Origin: Streptomyces sp. NBC_01478
GTDB lineage: Bacteria > Actinomycetota > Actinomycetes > Streptomycetales > Streptomycetaceae
DNA: 64,000 nucleotides
Reading direction: 5' to 3'
NCBI RefSeq assembly: GCF_036227225.1
Contig: NZ_CP109444.1
Span: 7,173,501 to 7,237,500 of the forward strand
Part shown: piece after piece, positions 18,171 to 28,666 of the stretch
Layout: the number at the start of each line of letters is the position of its first letter
Numbering within the stretch: the first letter of the stretch is position 1
Notes under the pieces: model-generated
The model's database searches: none
What the model was told of the DNA's origin: nothing
The model's input: the letters and a program-made list of their open reading frames with translations, nothing else
Made by a program: the position numbers and the translations under genes

Positions 18171-19232
18171 ATGCGCCGGGTGTCCCGAATCGCGGTTGCA
18201 GGCGTTGCAACCGCAGCTCTTGCAGTAACCGTCTCCGCCTGCGGCAGCTCGTCCAGCGAGTCCAGCTCCAGCAGCTCCAGCAGTGCCGGCACGTCCAAGG
18301 GCATCGGTCTTGCCTACGACGTCGGCGGCAAGGGTGACCAGTCCTTCAACGACGCCGCCTACGCGGGTCTCGTGAAGGCCGAGAAGGACTTCGGCGTCAG
18401 CGGCCGTGACGTCGAGCCGCAGGACAACGAGTCCGACGCGGACAAGGTGCAGCGCCTGGAGACCCTCGCCAGGTCCGGCTACAACCCGGTGATCGGTGTC
18501 GGCTTCGCCTACGCCCCCGCCGTCAAGGAAGCCGCCGCGAAGTTCCCGAAGATCACCTTCGGCATCATCGACGACAACACCATCACGGCCGCCAACGTCG
18601 CCGACATGGTCTTCCACGAGGAGCAGTCCTCCTACCTGGCCGGCGTCACCGCCGCGCTGACCACGAAGTCGAACACCGTCGGCTTCATCGGCGGCGTGGA
18701 CGTCCCCCTGATCCACAAGTTCGCGGCGGGCTTCGAGCAGGGCGTCAAGGACACCAAGAAGGGTGTCACGGTCAAGACGCAGTACCTGACCCAGACCGCC
18801 GCCCAGGGCGGCTTCTCCAGCCCCGACAAGGGCGAGGCCGCGGCCGAAGGCCAGATCGAGGCCGGCGCGGACGTCGTCTACGCGGCCGCGGGTCTTTCCG
18901 GCCAGGGCGTCATCAAGTCCGCCGCCGCGCACAAGGTGTGGGCGATCGGTGTCGACTCCGACCAGTACAACCAGGCCGCGCTGGCCAAGTACAAGCCGTA
19001 CATCCTCACCTCGGCCCTGAAGAACGTCGCGGGCGCGGTGTACGACCTCTCCAAGTCCGTCATCCAGGACAAGAAGCCGCTGAGCGGCGAGATCCGCGGC
19101 TCGCTGAGCAACGGCGGCGTCGGCCTGGCCGACTCCAACCCGACCTTCAAGGACAACGCCACCCTGCAGGCCGCCCTCACGAAGGCCGAGGCGGGCATCA
19201 AGGACGGCACGATCAAGGTCAAGACCTCCTGA
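18171..19232 (+). CDS. BmpA/PnrA-type nucleoside-binding lipoprotein 2
   Basis: A 353-residue paralogue of the previous lipoprotein. The signal peptide has lipobox VTVSAC (Cys near residue 24), then a run of Ser. The mature domain is the same family (KGIGLAYDVGGKGDQSFND, VIGVGFAYAPAVKEAAAKF, TQTAAQGGFSSPDKG). AAGGAG lies 9 bases before the ATG. Both copies keep the ligand-pocket blocks, so both are probably active, perhaps with different nucleoside preference. Confidence 0.92.
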   Translation: MRRVSRIAVAGVATAALAVTVSACGSSSSESSSSSSSSAGTSKGIGLAYDVGGKGDQSFNDAAYAGLVKAEKDFGVSGRDVEPQDNESDADKVQRLETLARSGYNPVIGVGFAYAPAVKEAAAKFPKITFGIIDDNTITAANVADMVFHEEQSSYLAGVTAALTTKSNTVGFIGGVDVPLIHKFAAGFEQGVKDTKKGVTVKTQYLTQTAAQGGFSSPDKGEAAAEGQIEAGADVVYAAAGLSGQGVIKSAAAHKVWAIGVDSDQYNQAALAKYKPYILTSALKNVAGAVYDLSKSVIQDKKPLSGEIRGSLSNGGVGLADSNPTFKDNATLQAALTKAEAGIKDGTIKVKTS

Positions 19233-19300
19233 ACCGTAGGTTCTAGGCCAGTCACGACCATGGCCAAAAGAGCGCTGTAATGACAGCGTTACGGCCACGG

Positions 19301-19337
19301 AACGGGGTGTGGGGAGGATGTCTCCCCGCGCCCCGTT
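19301..19337. terminator. Terminator hairpin after BMP gene 2
   Basis: AACGGGG (19301-19307) pairs with CCCCGTT (19331-19337), with an inner GGGGA/TCCCC stem. It separates the lipoprotein message from the ABC operon. Confidence 0.6.
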
Positions 19338-19415
19338 CGCGCGGCAGAATGCTCGGAACGGATCGGATGCCAGACAAAAACCGGTCAGGTCCGGGCACTA
19401 TTTAAAGCAGGGGCG

Positions 19416-19427
19416 CTACGCGCGTAG
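19416..19427. promoter_or_regulatory. Nucleoside-regulon operator, ABC/cdd/deoA operon
   Basis: Perfect palindrome CTACGCGCGTAG, 30 bp before the apparent start of the ABC ATPase. The same 12 bases precede add, deoC and the purine nucleoside phosphorylase gene. Confidence 0.8.
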
Positions 19428-19457
19428 AGAGGCCCCTTTCCACAAGGAGAGTTCGCC

Positions 19458-21175
<1,718 letters not shown>

Positions 21176-21179
<4 letters not shown>

Positions 21180-22303
21180 AGAAGTTCGACAAGGAGCGCG
21201 TGCTCCTCGCCGTGGCCGGCCCGGTCATGGCGCTGGTCGCCGCGATCCTGCTGACCTCGGTCGTGCTGCTCGCCTCGGGGAAGAACCCGATCGAGCCGTA
21301 CAACCTGATGCTCCAGCAGATCGGGTACTCCGACGTCCAGGTGCTGATCATCAACCAGGCGTCGATGTACTACATCGCCGCCCTGGCGGTCGCCCTCGGC
21401 TTCCGGATGAACCTGTTCAACATCGGCGTCGACGGCCAGTACCGTCTCGGCGCCGTGATGACCGCGGTCGTCGGCGCGCACATCGGCCTGCCGGCCGTCC
21501 TCCAGGTGCCGCTGCTGCTCCTGGTCGCGATCCTCACCGGCGCCTTCTGGGCCGGCATCGCGGGTGTCCTCAAGGTCACCCGGGGAGTCAGCGAGGTCGT
21601 CGCCACGATCATGCTGAACGCGATCGCGACCAGCCTGATCCTCTACCTCACGCAGACCAACACCTGGGGCGTGCAGGTCGGCAACAACATGACGACCGGC
21701 ATCATGAAGAAGTCCGGCTGGATCCCGGGCATCGACCTGGGCTCGGACGTCGGCGAGATCTACGGCCTGGTCTTCCTCGCCGCGATCATGGGCGTCCTGT
21801 ACTGGCTCGTCCTCAACCGCACCCGCTTCGGCTTCGACCTGCGCGCCACCGGCGAGTCCGAGTCCGCCGCCGCGGCCTCCGGCGTCGACGCCAAGCGCAT
21901 GACGCTCACCGCGATGCTGATCTCCGGCGGTGTCGCGGGCCTCGCCGGCCTGCCGCTGCTGCTCGGCGACAGCCACACCTACAGCCTCACCTTCCCCGAG
22001 GGCCTGGGCTTCACCGCGATCGGCATCGCCCTGCTGGGCCGCAACAACCCGGGCGGCATCGCGCTGGCCGCCCTCCTCTGGGCCTTCCTCGACAAGGCGT
22101 CTCCCGCCCTGGACTACGCGACCCCGGTCGCGTACCAGAAGGAGATCGCGACGATCATGCAGGGCCTGATCGTCTTCGCGGTCGTCATCTCGTACGAGGT
22201 CGTCCGCACCTGGGGCCTGCGCCGCCAGCAGAAGCGCGTCGGTGAGGAACTCGCCGCTGCCGCCCGGAACAACTCCGAGAAGAAGGAGGTGGCGGCCCGA
22301 TGA
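21176..22303 (+). CDS. Nucleoside ABC importer permease 1
   Basis: A 375-residue membrane protein of the BPD_transp_2 (branched-chain/ribose/nucleoside) family with about ten hydrophobic segments. Landmarks are NQASMYYIAALAVALGFRMNLFNIGVDGQY and TRGVSEVVATIMLNAIA. Overlaps the ATPase gene by 4 bases and the second permease by 4 bases, so stoichiometric translation is likely. Confidence 0.92.
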
Positions 22304-23562
22304 GTACCGCGACCATCGCCAAGCCGCAGGCGCAGCAGCCCGGCAAGGGCGGCCGCCGTTTCTCGCTCCCCGTGCTCCTGCTGATCATCGCGGGCGCGCT
22401 CATCCTCACGTCGATCGTCCGCCTCATCACGGGCGCCGACGGCATCACGTCCACCGGCCAGATGTCCACGGCCCTGCGCGCGGCGGTGCCGATCGGCCTC
22501 GCCGGTCTCGGCGGCCTCTGGGCCGAGCGCGCGGGCGTCGTCAACATCGGCCTCGAAGGCATGATGATCCTCGGCACCTGGTTCGGCGCCTGGGCCGGCT
22601 ACCAGTGGGGTCCGTGGGTCGGCATCGTCTTCGGCATCATCGGCGGCTGCCTCGGCGCGCTGCTGCACGCGATCGCCACGGTGACGTTCAACGTCAACCA
22701 CATCGTCTCCGGTGTAGCCATCAACATCCTGGCGCTCGGTACGACCCGCTACCTCTCGAAGTTCACCTTCGCCAACACCGAGCAGGGCTCCGCCAAGCAG
22801 TCCCCGCCGATCGACTCCCTGGGCACCTTCGACATCCCAGGGCTGTCGAGCTGGCTGGACACGCTCAACGAGAAGCACTGGTTCCTGATCTCGGACATCG
22901 CGGGCCTGATCGGCGGTCTGATCACCGACCTCTCCCCGCTCACCGTCATCGCGGTCGCCCTCGTACCGGCCACCTGGTGGATCCTGTGGCGCACCGCCTT
23001 CGGCCTGCGCCTCCGCTCCTGCGGTGAGAACCCGGTGGCCGCCGAGTCCCTCGGCGTCAACGTCTACAAGTACAAGTACATCGCCGTGATCATCTCCGGC
23101 GGCTTCGCCGGCCTCGGCGGCGCCTTCCTGTCGATCGTCGCGTCCAACGTCTACCTCGACGGCCAGACCGGCGGCCGCGGCTACATCGGCCTCGCCTCGA
23201 TGATCTTCGGCAACTGGATGCCGGGCGGACTCGCCCTCGGCGCGGGCCTGTTCGGCTACACCGACAGCCTCAACCTGCGCGGCGGCGCCACCAACGTGCA
23301 CGCGCTGATCCTGCTGATCGGCTTCCTGCTCGTCGCGGGCTGCGCCTACATGGTGTGGAAGAAGCGATACGTCCCCGCCGTCGTCACGGCGGTCATCGCG
23401 GCCCTGATGTTCGTCTGGTACGCCACCACCGACCAGGTCCCGACCCAACTGGTCGGCGCCAGCCCGTACATCGTCACCCTGCTGGTGCTCTCGCTGTCCG
23501 CGCAGCATCTGCGGATGCCGAAGGCGGACGGCCTGCCGTACCGGAAGGGACAGGGCAAGTGA
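22300..23562 (+). CDS. Nucleoside ABC importer permease 2
   Basis: A 420-residue membrane protein of the same permease family. AERAGVVNIGLEGMMILG and GVAINILALGTTRYLS are the family blocks. It carries two extra hydrophobic helices at the C-terminus (about residues 345-400). It pairs with permease 1 to form the channel. Coupled to cdd by a GTGA overlap. Confidence 0.92.
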   Translation: MSTATIAKPQAQQPGKGGRRFSLPVLLLIIAGALILTSIVRLITGADGITSTGQMSTALRAAVPIGLAGLGGLWAERAGVVNIGLEGMMILGTWFGAWAGYQWGPWVGIVFGIIGGCLGALLHAIATVTFNVNHIVSGVAINILALGTTRYLSKFTFANTEQGSAKQSPPIDSLGTFDIPGLSSWLDTLNEKHWFLISDIAGLIGGLITDLSPLTVIAVALVPATWWILWRTAFGLRLRSCGENPVAAESLGVNVYKYKYIAVIISGGFAGLGGAFLSIVASNVYLDGQTGGRGYIGLASMIFGNWMPGGLALGAGLFGYTDSLNLRGGATNVHALILLIGFLLVAGCAYMVWKKRYVPAVVTAVIAALMFVWYATTDQVPTQLVGASPYIVTLLVLSLSAQHLRMPKADGLPYRKGQGK

Positions 23563-23969
23563 CCTCGCCCGCCGCCGAGTTGGCCGTCGACTGGGACGAA
23601 CTGCGCGCCGAGGCGCGGGAGGCGATGTCCCACGCGTACGCGCCGTACTCGGGCTATCCCGTAGGGGTCGCCGCCCGTGTCGACGACGGCCGCACGGTCT
23701 CCGGCTGCAACGTGGAGAACGCGTCGTACGGCCTGGGGCTGTGCGCCGAGTGCGGGCTGGTCTCCGACCTTCAGCGCACCGGCGGCGGCCGGCTGACGCA
23801 CTTCACCTGCGTCGACGGCAAGGGCGACATCCTCGTCCCGTGCGGCCGGTGCCGGCAGTTGTTGTACGAGTTCGGGGGCCCCGGCCTGCTGGTGGAGACA
23901 CCGGCGGGCATCCTGCCGCTCTCGGAGATGCTCCCGCAGGCCTTCGGGCCGGACCATCTCACCAGGTAA
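23559..23969 (+). CDS. cdd: Cytidine deaminase
   Basis: A 136-residue homotetrameric-type zinc deaminase converting cytidine and deoxycytidine to uridine and deoxyuridine. CNVENASYGLGLCAECG holds the zinc Cys and catalytic Glu, and VPCGRCRQ gives the other two zinc Cys. GTG start within the permease stop (GTGA). Placement directly behind the importer couples uptake to salvage. Confidence 0.93.
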   Translation: MTSPAAELAVDWDELRAEAREAMSHAYAPYSGYPVGVAARVDDGRTVSGCNVENASYGLGLCAECGLVSDLQRTGGGRLTHFTCVDGKGDILVPCGRCRQLLYEFGGPGLLVETPAGILPLSEMLPQAFGPDHLTR

Positions 23970-23977
23970 CTCCCGTA

Positions 23978-24016
23978 CGGCCCCGCTGAGTTGGTTCCTC
24001 TCCCGCAGCGGGGCCG
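23978..24016. other. Hairpin between cdd and deoA
   Basis: An 11-bp GC-rich stem (23978-23988 with 24006-24016), 17-base loop, in the only real gap within the operon. It may attenuate deoA or protect the upstream mRNA. Confidence 0.5.
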
Positions 24017-24051
24017 CACATTTTCTGAACGTTCGGAAGGAAAGCCAAGCC

Positions 24052-25344
24052 ATGGCGCAAGTCTCGATGGACGCCATCTCCGTCATCCGCACCAAGCGGG
24101 ACCGCGGTGAACTGAGCGACGAGCAGATCGACTGGGTCGTCGACGCGTACACCCGCGGGGAGGTGGCCGACTACCAGATGGCCGCCCTGAACATGGCGAT
24201 CCTCCTCAACGGCATGAACCGCCGGGAGATCGCCACCTGGACCGCCGCGATGATCGCCTCCGGCGAGCGCATGGACTTCTCGTCCCTGTCGCGCCCGACC
24301 GCCGACAAGCACTCCACGGGCGGCGTCGGCGACAAGATCACCCTCCCGCTGGCCCCGCTGGTCGCCGCCTGCGGCGCGGCCGTCCCCCAGCTCTCCGGCC
24401 GCGGCCTGGGCCACACCGGCGGCACCCTCGACAAGCTGGAGTCGATCCCCGGCTGGCGCGCGCTGCTCTCCAACGAGGAGATGCTGTCGGTCCTGGAGAA
24501 CACGGGCGCGGTGATCTGCGCGGCGGGCGACGGCCTGGCCCCGGCCGACAAGAAGCTGTACGCGCTGCGAGATGTGACAGGGACAGTGGAGGCGATCCCG
24601 CTGATCGCCTCGTCGATCATGTCGAAGAAGATCGCGGAGGGCACGGGCTCCCTGGTCCTGGACGTGAAGGTCGGTACGGGCGCGTTCATGAAGACGATCG
24701 AGGACGCGCGGGAGCTGGCGTCCACGATGGTGGGCCTGGGCACGGACCACGGCGTGAAGACGGTGGCGCTGCTGACGGACATGTCGACTCCGCTGGGTCT
24801 GACGGCCGGCAACGCCCTCGAAGTCCGGGAATCCGTCGAGGTGTTGGCGGGCGGCGGCCCGTCGGACGTCGTCGAGCTGACGATCGCCCTGGCCCGGGAG
24901 ATGCTCGACGCGGCCGGCATCAAGGACGCCGACCCGGCGAAGGCCCTGGCGGACGGTTCCGCGATGGACGTCTGGCGCCGGATGATCGCGGCGCAGGGCG
25001 GCGACCCGGACGCGGAGTTGCCGGTGGCGCGCGAGCAGCACGTGGTGAAGGCCTCGGCCTCCGGCGTCCTGACCCGCCTCGACGCCTACGGCATCGGCAT
25101 CGCCGCCTGGCGCCTCGGCGCGGGGCGCGCACGCAAGGAGGACCCGGTGCAGGCGGGCGCGGGAGTGGAGATGCACGCGAAGCCGGGAGACACGATCACG
25201 GCAGGCCAGCCCTTGCTGACCCTGCACACGGACACGCCGGAACGCTTCGACTACGCCCTGGAGGCGGTCGAGGGTTCCTACGACATCGGCCCCGAGGGGT
25301 CGTCGTTCACGGCTTCGCCGGTGGTGCTGGAGCGGATTGCCTGA
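24052..25344 (+). CDS. deoA: Thymidine phosphorylase
   Basis: A 430-residue pyrimidine nucleoside phosphorylase (thymidine or uridine plus phosphate to base plus (deoxy)ribose-1-phosphate). RPTADKHSTGGVGDK is the family signature in the alpha/beta domain, followed by SGRGLGHTGGTLDKLES and the small C-terminal domain with AGAGVEMHAKPGD. ATG follows GGAAGG. Its product feeds the mutase at 59.3 kb and DeoC at 42.4 kb. Confidence 0.94.
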   Translation: MAQVSMDAISVIRTKRDRGELSDEQIDWVVDAYTRGEVADYQMAALNMAILLNGMNRREIATWTAAMIASGERMDFSSLSRPTADKHSTGGVGDKITLPLAPLVAACGAAVPQLSGRGLGHTGGTLDKLESIPGWRALLSNEEMLSVLENTGAVICAAGDGLAPADKKLYALRDVTGTVEAIPLIASSIMSKKIAEGTGSLVLDVKVGTGAFMKTIEDARELASTMVGLGTDHGVKTVALLTDMSTPLGLTAGNALEVRESVEVLAGGGPSDVVELTIALAREMLDAAGIKDADPAKALADGSAMDVWRRMIAAQGGDPDAELPVAREQHVVKASASGVLTRLDAYGIGIAAWRLGAGRARKEDPVQAGAGVEMHAKPGDTITAGQPLLTLHTDTPERFDYALEAVEGSYDIGPEGSSFTASPVVLERIA

Positions 25345-25498
25345 TCGGTAGTTGGGGGAGGGGCTGGGCTTTCGGGCACCGGCCCCTCTCGCTTTGCTTG
25401 AGGGGAAGCTGGCTGGGGCTTGCAAGTCCCAGTGCCCTTACGGCTTCTCAGAGGTGAGGGGCGGGGACTTTTCGGTCCCGGCCCCGCTTGCCTACCTA

Positions 25499-25525
25499 GG
25501 GGCGCGGGGAACTGCGCGACCAGCC
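25499..25525 (+). repeat. Interspersed 27-bp repeat, copy 1
   Basis: Starts GGGGCGCGGGGAACTGCGCG and ends ACCAGCC. Identical copies lie at 31007-31033 and, inverted, 40021-40047; a longer variant lies at 43474-43525. All are in gaps at gene ends. From memory this sequence is very common between Streptomyces genes. Confidence 0.85.
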
Positions 25526-25557
25526 ACAGCGCACCCGCAGACACACAACAACCGCAC

Positions 25558-26478
25558 CTACCCAAGCAGCGCCGCGACGACCACAAGCACCGGCACCGAC
25601 AACACCGTAGACAGCAGGATCGAGTCCCGAGCCAACCCCTCACCAACCCCATAGCGGCTCGCGTACGTGTACAGGTTCTGCGCCCCCGGCAACGCCGACG
25701 TCACCACCACATCGAGCAACGCCGCCCCATGAATCCCGAACACCCCCACCGCCAACACCCAGGCAACAACCGGCTGTCCCACCGACTTCAGCGCGACCGA
25801 CAACAACACCGGCCCCCGCTCAACACCCCGCGCCGGCACCGAACTACCCCGCAACGAGATCCCGAACGCGAGCAGAACCGCCGGCACCGCCATGTTGCCG
25901 ATCAGGGTTAGGGGACTCATCACCGGGTTCGGAACATGCACTCCGGTCGCCGCCACCGCGACCCCCGCAAGCGAGCCGACCGCGACCGGATTCCGCAGCG
26001 GCGTGAGCAACCGTAGCCACAAAGGCCCCTTCTCGCCCGCGCCCGACAGATCGAGGACCGTCAACGCGAGCGGGCTCACCACAACGAGCTGGAACAACAT
26101 CACCGGTGCCACGAGCGAGGCATTGCCCAGGACATACACCGAGATCGGGATACCGAGGTTGCCGGAGTTGACGTAGCTGGAACAGAGCGCCCCGATCGTC
26201 GTACGGCCGACACCCCACCCGCGTACGCCCCCCACCGCCACGAACACGCCCGCCGCCGCTGCCGTACTCAGCACCGTCACCAGCAGCCCGCTGGAGAAGA
26301 CCACCGAGAGATCGGCCCGCGCGAGGGTCGTGAACAGCAGGGCCGGAGACGCGACATTGAAGGCCAGCTTGGTCAGGACGTCCCGCCCGTGTTCGCCGAG
26401 GGAACCGCGCAGCCCGATCACGTACCCGACCGCGATGACCACACCGATCACCGCGAACCCGGTCAACACCCCTTGCAC
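25558..26478 (-). CDS. AEC (auxin efflux carrier) family transporter
   Basis: A 306-residue membrane protein with ten predicted hydrophobic helices, in two five-helix halves. SYVNSGNLGIPISVYVLG is the conserved glycine/asparagine crossing of the first half, and the second half ends with SALPGAQNLYTYA. Bacterial members export or import small carboxylates and similar anions. GTG start at 26478. Substrate unknown. Confidence 0.88.
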   Translation of the reverse strand: MQGVLTGFAVIGVVIAVGYVIGLRGSLGEHGRDVLTKLAFNVASPALLFTTLARADLSVVFSSGLLVTVLSTAAAAGVFVAVGGVRGWGVGRTTIGALCSSYVNSGNLGIPISVYVLGNASLVAPVMLFQLVVVSPLALTVLDLSGAGEKGPLWLRLLTPLRNPVAVGSLAGVAVAATGVHVPNPVMSPLTLIGNMAVPAVLLAFGISLRGSSVPARGVERGPVLLSVALKSVGQPVVAWVLAVGVFGIHGAALLDVVVTSALPGAQNLYTYASRYGVGEGLARDSILLSTVLSVPVLVVVAALLG

Positions 26479-26578
26479 GGCACCCCCTCAGCGGCGACTT
26501 CGGCGCGCGGGAGGCCGTCGGGTATCCAGGGCGGAGCTGATCCGTGGGGCATACAGCAAACCTAGGCGGTCGCCCCCG

Positions 26579-26980
26579 ATGAGTTACGCCCGCCCACCCG
26601 GTCTACCGATTGTGGACGCCAAGACACCCGCTGTACTCGTGCCGGCCCGCCCCGTCACCCGTGACGAGGTGGCGGGGCTGTGCGCCGAGGTGCGGGCGCT
26701 GCTGGAGGCGACCGGTGCCGGAGTGGTCCTGGTCGAGGTCACGGCCGAGGCCGTGGGACCCGGGCCGCCGCCGGGGCTCGGCACCGTCGATCTCCTGGCC
26801 CGCCTCGAACTGACCGCCCGGCGGGCCGGCGCCCGGATCAGGCTGCGCGAACCCGGCCCCGAACTACGCGCCCTCCTCGACCTGGTCGGACTCCGCTTCG
26901 AGATGGAGGGGGAGGTCGAACAGCGGGAACCAGCGCTCGGTGTCCAGGAAGAAGTGGAACCCGGTGAGCCTGCCGTCTGA
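26579..26980 (+). CDS. STAS-domain protein
   Basis: A 133-residue protein of the STAS (anti-sigma-factor-antagonist-like) type seen in Streptomyces: TVDLLARLELTARRAGARIRL is the helix-loop segment, then LRALLDLVGL and a charged tail. It lacks a convincing phosphorylatable Ser in the usual DSTG context. The last 117 bases overlap the convergent ECF sigma factor gene, and both reading frames look genuine there. A link to that sigma factor is possible but not shown. Confidence 0.65.
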   Translation: MSYARPPGLPIVDAKTPAVLVPARPVTRDEVAGLCAEVRALLEATGAGVVLVEVTAEAVGPGPPPGLGTVDLLARLELTARRAGARIRLREPGPELRALLDLVGLRFEMEGEVEQREPALGVQEEVEPGEPAV

Positions 26981-27883
26981 GATCTCCAGGATCTGGACCG
27001 ACCAGGGACTGAAACCGCCCGCCTCCGGGTCCGGCTTGTACTGGGCGAAGCCCGGCAGGCCGTTCACCTGCACCGGGATCAGGCGTGAGCCCTCGCAGGC
27101 GGCGCCGATCGTCGTCATGAAGCCCGTGATGTCGTCGTGGCCGGTGAGCCACAGGTCGAACGGCGGCATCGTCATGATGGCGTCCTCGTGCAGCAGCGCC
27201 GTCAGCGCCGCCATGTCGTAGCCCTCGAAGGCCGCGACGTACCGCTCCAGAAGCTTCTTCTGCTCCTCGTCCAGCGGGTCGGAGACCGCCGCGTCGGCCG
27301 CCTTCTCGTCCCGCTCGGCGAGGGTCGCCCGGGCCCGCTGCAACGCGCTGTTGACCGACGCGACCGAGGTGTCGAGCAGCTCGGCGACCTCGTTCGCCCG
27401 CCAGGCCAGTACCTCGCGCAGGATCAGCACCGCCCGCTGTTTGGGCGGCAGTTGCTGCAGGGCGGCCATGAAAGCGAGCCGTACGGACTCCTTGGCGACC
27501 GCCGCCTCCGCCGGGTCGGCGACCGTCGGCAGCACGCGCGCGTCGGGCATCGGCTCCAGCCAGGTGTTGTCCGGGCGGGGGGACAGCGCGGCTTGCGCGA
27601 GGGGGGTGGAGTCGCTGAGGTCGACGGGCCTCGCCCGCTTGTTGCCCGCGGTCAGCATGTCCAGGCAGACGTTGGTCGCGATCCGGTACAGCCAGGACCG
27701 CAGACTGGACCGCCCCTCGAACTTCTCGTAGTTCCGCCAGGCGCGGACCATCGTGTCCTGCACCGCGTCCTCGGCCTCGAAGGAGGAGCCGAGCATGCGG
27801 TAGCAGTACCCGGTCAGCTCGACGCGGTGTTTCTCCAGCCTGACATCGAGATCGTCCGTCGCAGTAACAACACTGTCACTCAT
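26864..27883 (-). CDS. ECF sigma factor with C-terminal SnoaL-like domain
   Basis: A 339-residue RNA polymerase sigma factor. Region 2 covers about residues 18-85 (CYRMLGSSFEAEDAVQDTMVRAWRN and LRSWLYRIATNVCLD); region 4 lies around 165-215 (LPPKQRAVLILREVLAWRANEVAELLDTSVASVNSALQRAR). From residue 225 there is a SnoaL/NTF2-like domain ending in HFFLDTERWFPLF, typical of the SigG/ECF41-like groups, where the extra domain controls activity in place of a classic anti-sigma. ATG 27883 chosen at MSDSVVTATDD. Regulated genes unknown. Confidence 0.9.
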   Translation of the reverse strand: MSDSVVTATDDLDVRLEKHRVELTGYCYRMLGSSFEAEDAVQDTMVRAWRNYEKFEGRSSLRSWLYRIATNVCLDMLTAGNKRARPVDLSDSTPLAQAALSPRPDNTWLEPMPDARVLPTVADPAEAAVAKESVRLAFMAALQQLPPKQRAVLILREVLAWRANEVAELLDTSVASVNSALQRARATLAERDEKAADAAVSDPLDEEQKKLLERYVAAFEGYDMAALTALLHEDAIMTMPPFDLWLTGHDDITGFMTTIGAACEGSRLIPVQVNGLPGFAQYKPDPEAGGFSPWSVQILEISDGRLTGFHFFLDTERWFPLFDLPLHLEAESDQVEEGA

Positions 27884-28048
27884 GGTCTCGCCCACCCACC
27901 CCTGTGGCCGTTCTTCCCTTACCCCGCAACGTAGCGCAGCCCACTGACAATGGCGCGAGGAGTGAATGAACGCGCAGGTCAAGCGCATGGGTGTTGGTGT
28001 GGGCGCCCCCTGGGAGCTGCGCCGCCAGACCCCCGCATCGGCCCTGAA

Positions 28049-28080
28049 GGGGCCTCGTCCTCAAACGCCGGACGGGCTGA
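28049..28080 (+). repeat. Interspersed repeat of the GGGGCCTCGTCC...GACGGGCTGA type
   Basis: A 32-base element starting GGGGCCTCGTCCTCAAACGC. From memory this is another sequence scattered through Streptomyces genomes in gene-end gaps. Only one copy seen in this window. Confidence 0.5.
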
Positions 28081-28089
28081 ATATCGGCG

Positions 28090-28650
28090 GCCTGTACTGG
28101 ATCGCCGGCTGGCGTTGGATGGTGGCGGCCTGTGCTGGATCGCTGGCCAGTGTTGGATTGGGCGGCCTGTGCTGGATGGTCGACCGGCGCTGGATTTTGG
28201 CGCTCGGCGTTGGAAAGCACCATCGGACTGGCCCCCGTGCTGGAAAGCACCCTCGCACCGGCTCCCGCACCTGGAAGGCACTCTCGTCCGGCGCCCGTAG
28301 CAGGAGGACCGCCCTTGTACTGGCCCCTGCACGGGAGGCCGTCCCTGTACCGGCCCCGTACTGGAGACCCGTCCCTGTACCGGCCTCGTACCGGAGACCG
28401 CCCCTGCACTGGCCTCGTACCGGAGACCGCCCCTGTACCGGCTCCCGCACTGGGCACCGCGCCTGTACCGAAAACTGCCCCTGTACCGGCTCCCGCACTG
28501 GACAGCGCCCCCGCACTGGAAACCGCCCCTGTACTGGCCCCCGTACCAGAGACCCTCCCGCACCAGCTCCCATGCCGACGAGCCCTGCACTGGAGAGCCC
28601 CTGCACTGCCCCCCGCACCAGAGACCCCCCGCACCGAAAGCACCCCGGCA
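28090..28650. repeat. Degenerate tandem-repeat region in a 783-bp gap
   Basis: The gap 27884-28666 holds no convincing gene. From about 28090 to 28290 are repeats around the core GGCCTGTGCTGGAT and GTTGGAAAGCACC. From about 28310 to 28640 are about a dozen copies, 18-31 bases each, around CCCTGTACCGGCTCCCGCACTGG and GGAGACCGCC. All six frames are open for long stretches because the units lack stops; the products would be proline- or glycine-rich and differ by frame, which argues against coding. It begins just after the interspersed element at 28049. Confidence 0.8.
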
Positions 28651-28666
28651 CGACAACCCCGCGCCC

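Noticed and set aside
16677..19298. Open frame of 873 codons on the minus strand across both BMP lipoprotein genes
   Set aside because: High GC makes antisense frames open; the plus-strand lipoproteins have ribosome sites, lipoboxes and conserved domains, and the antisense product is low-complexity.
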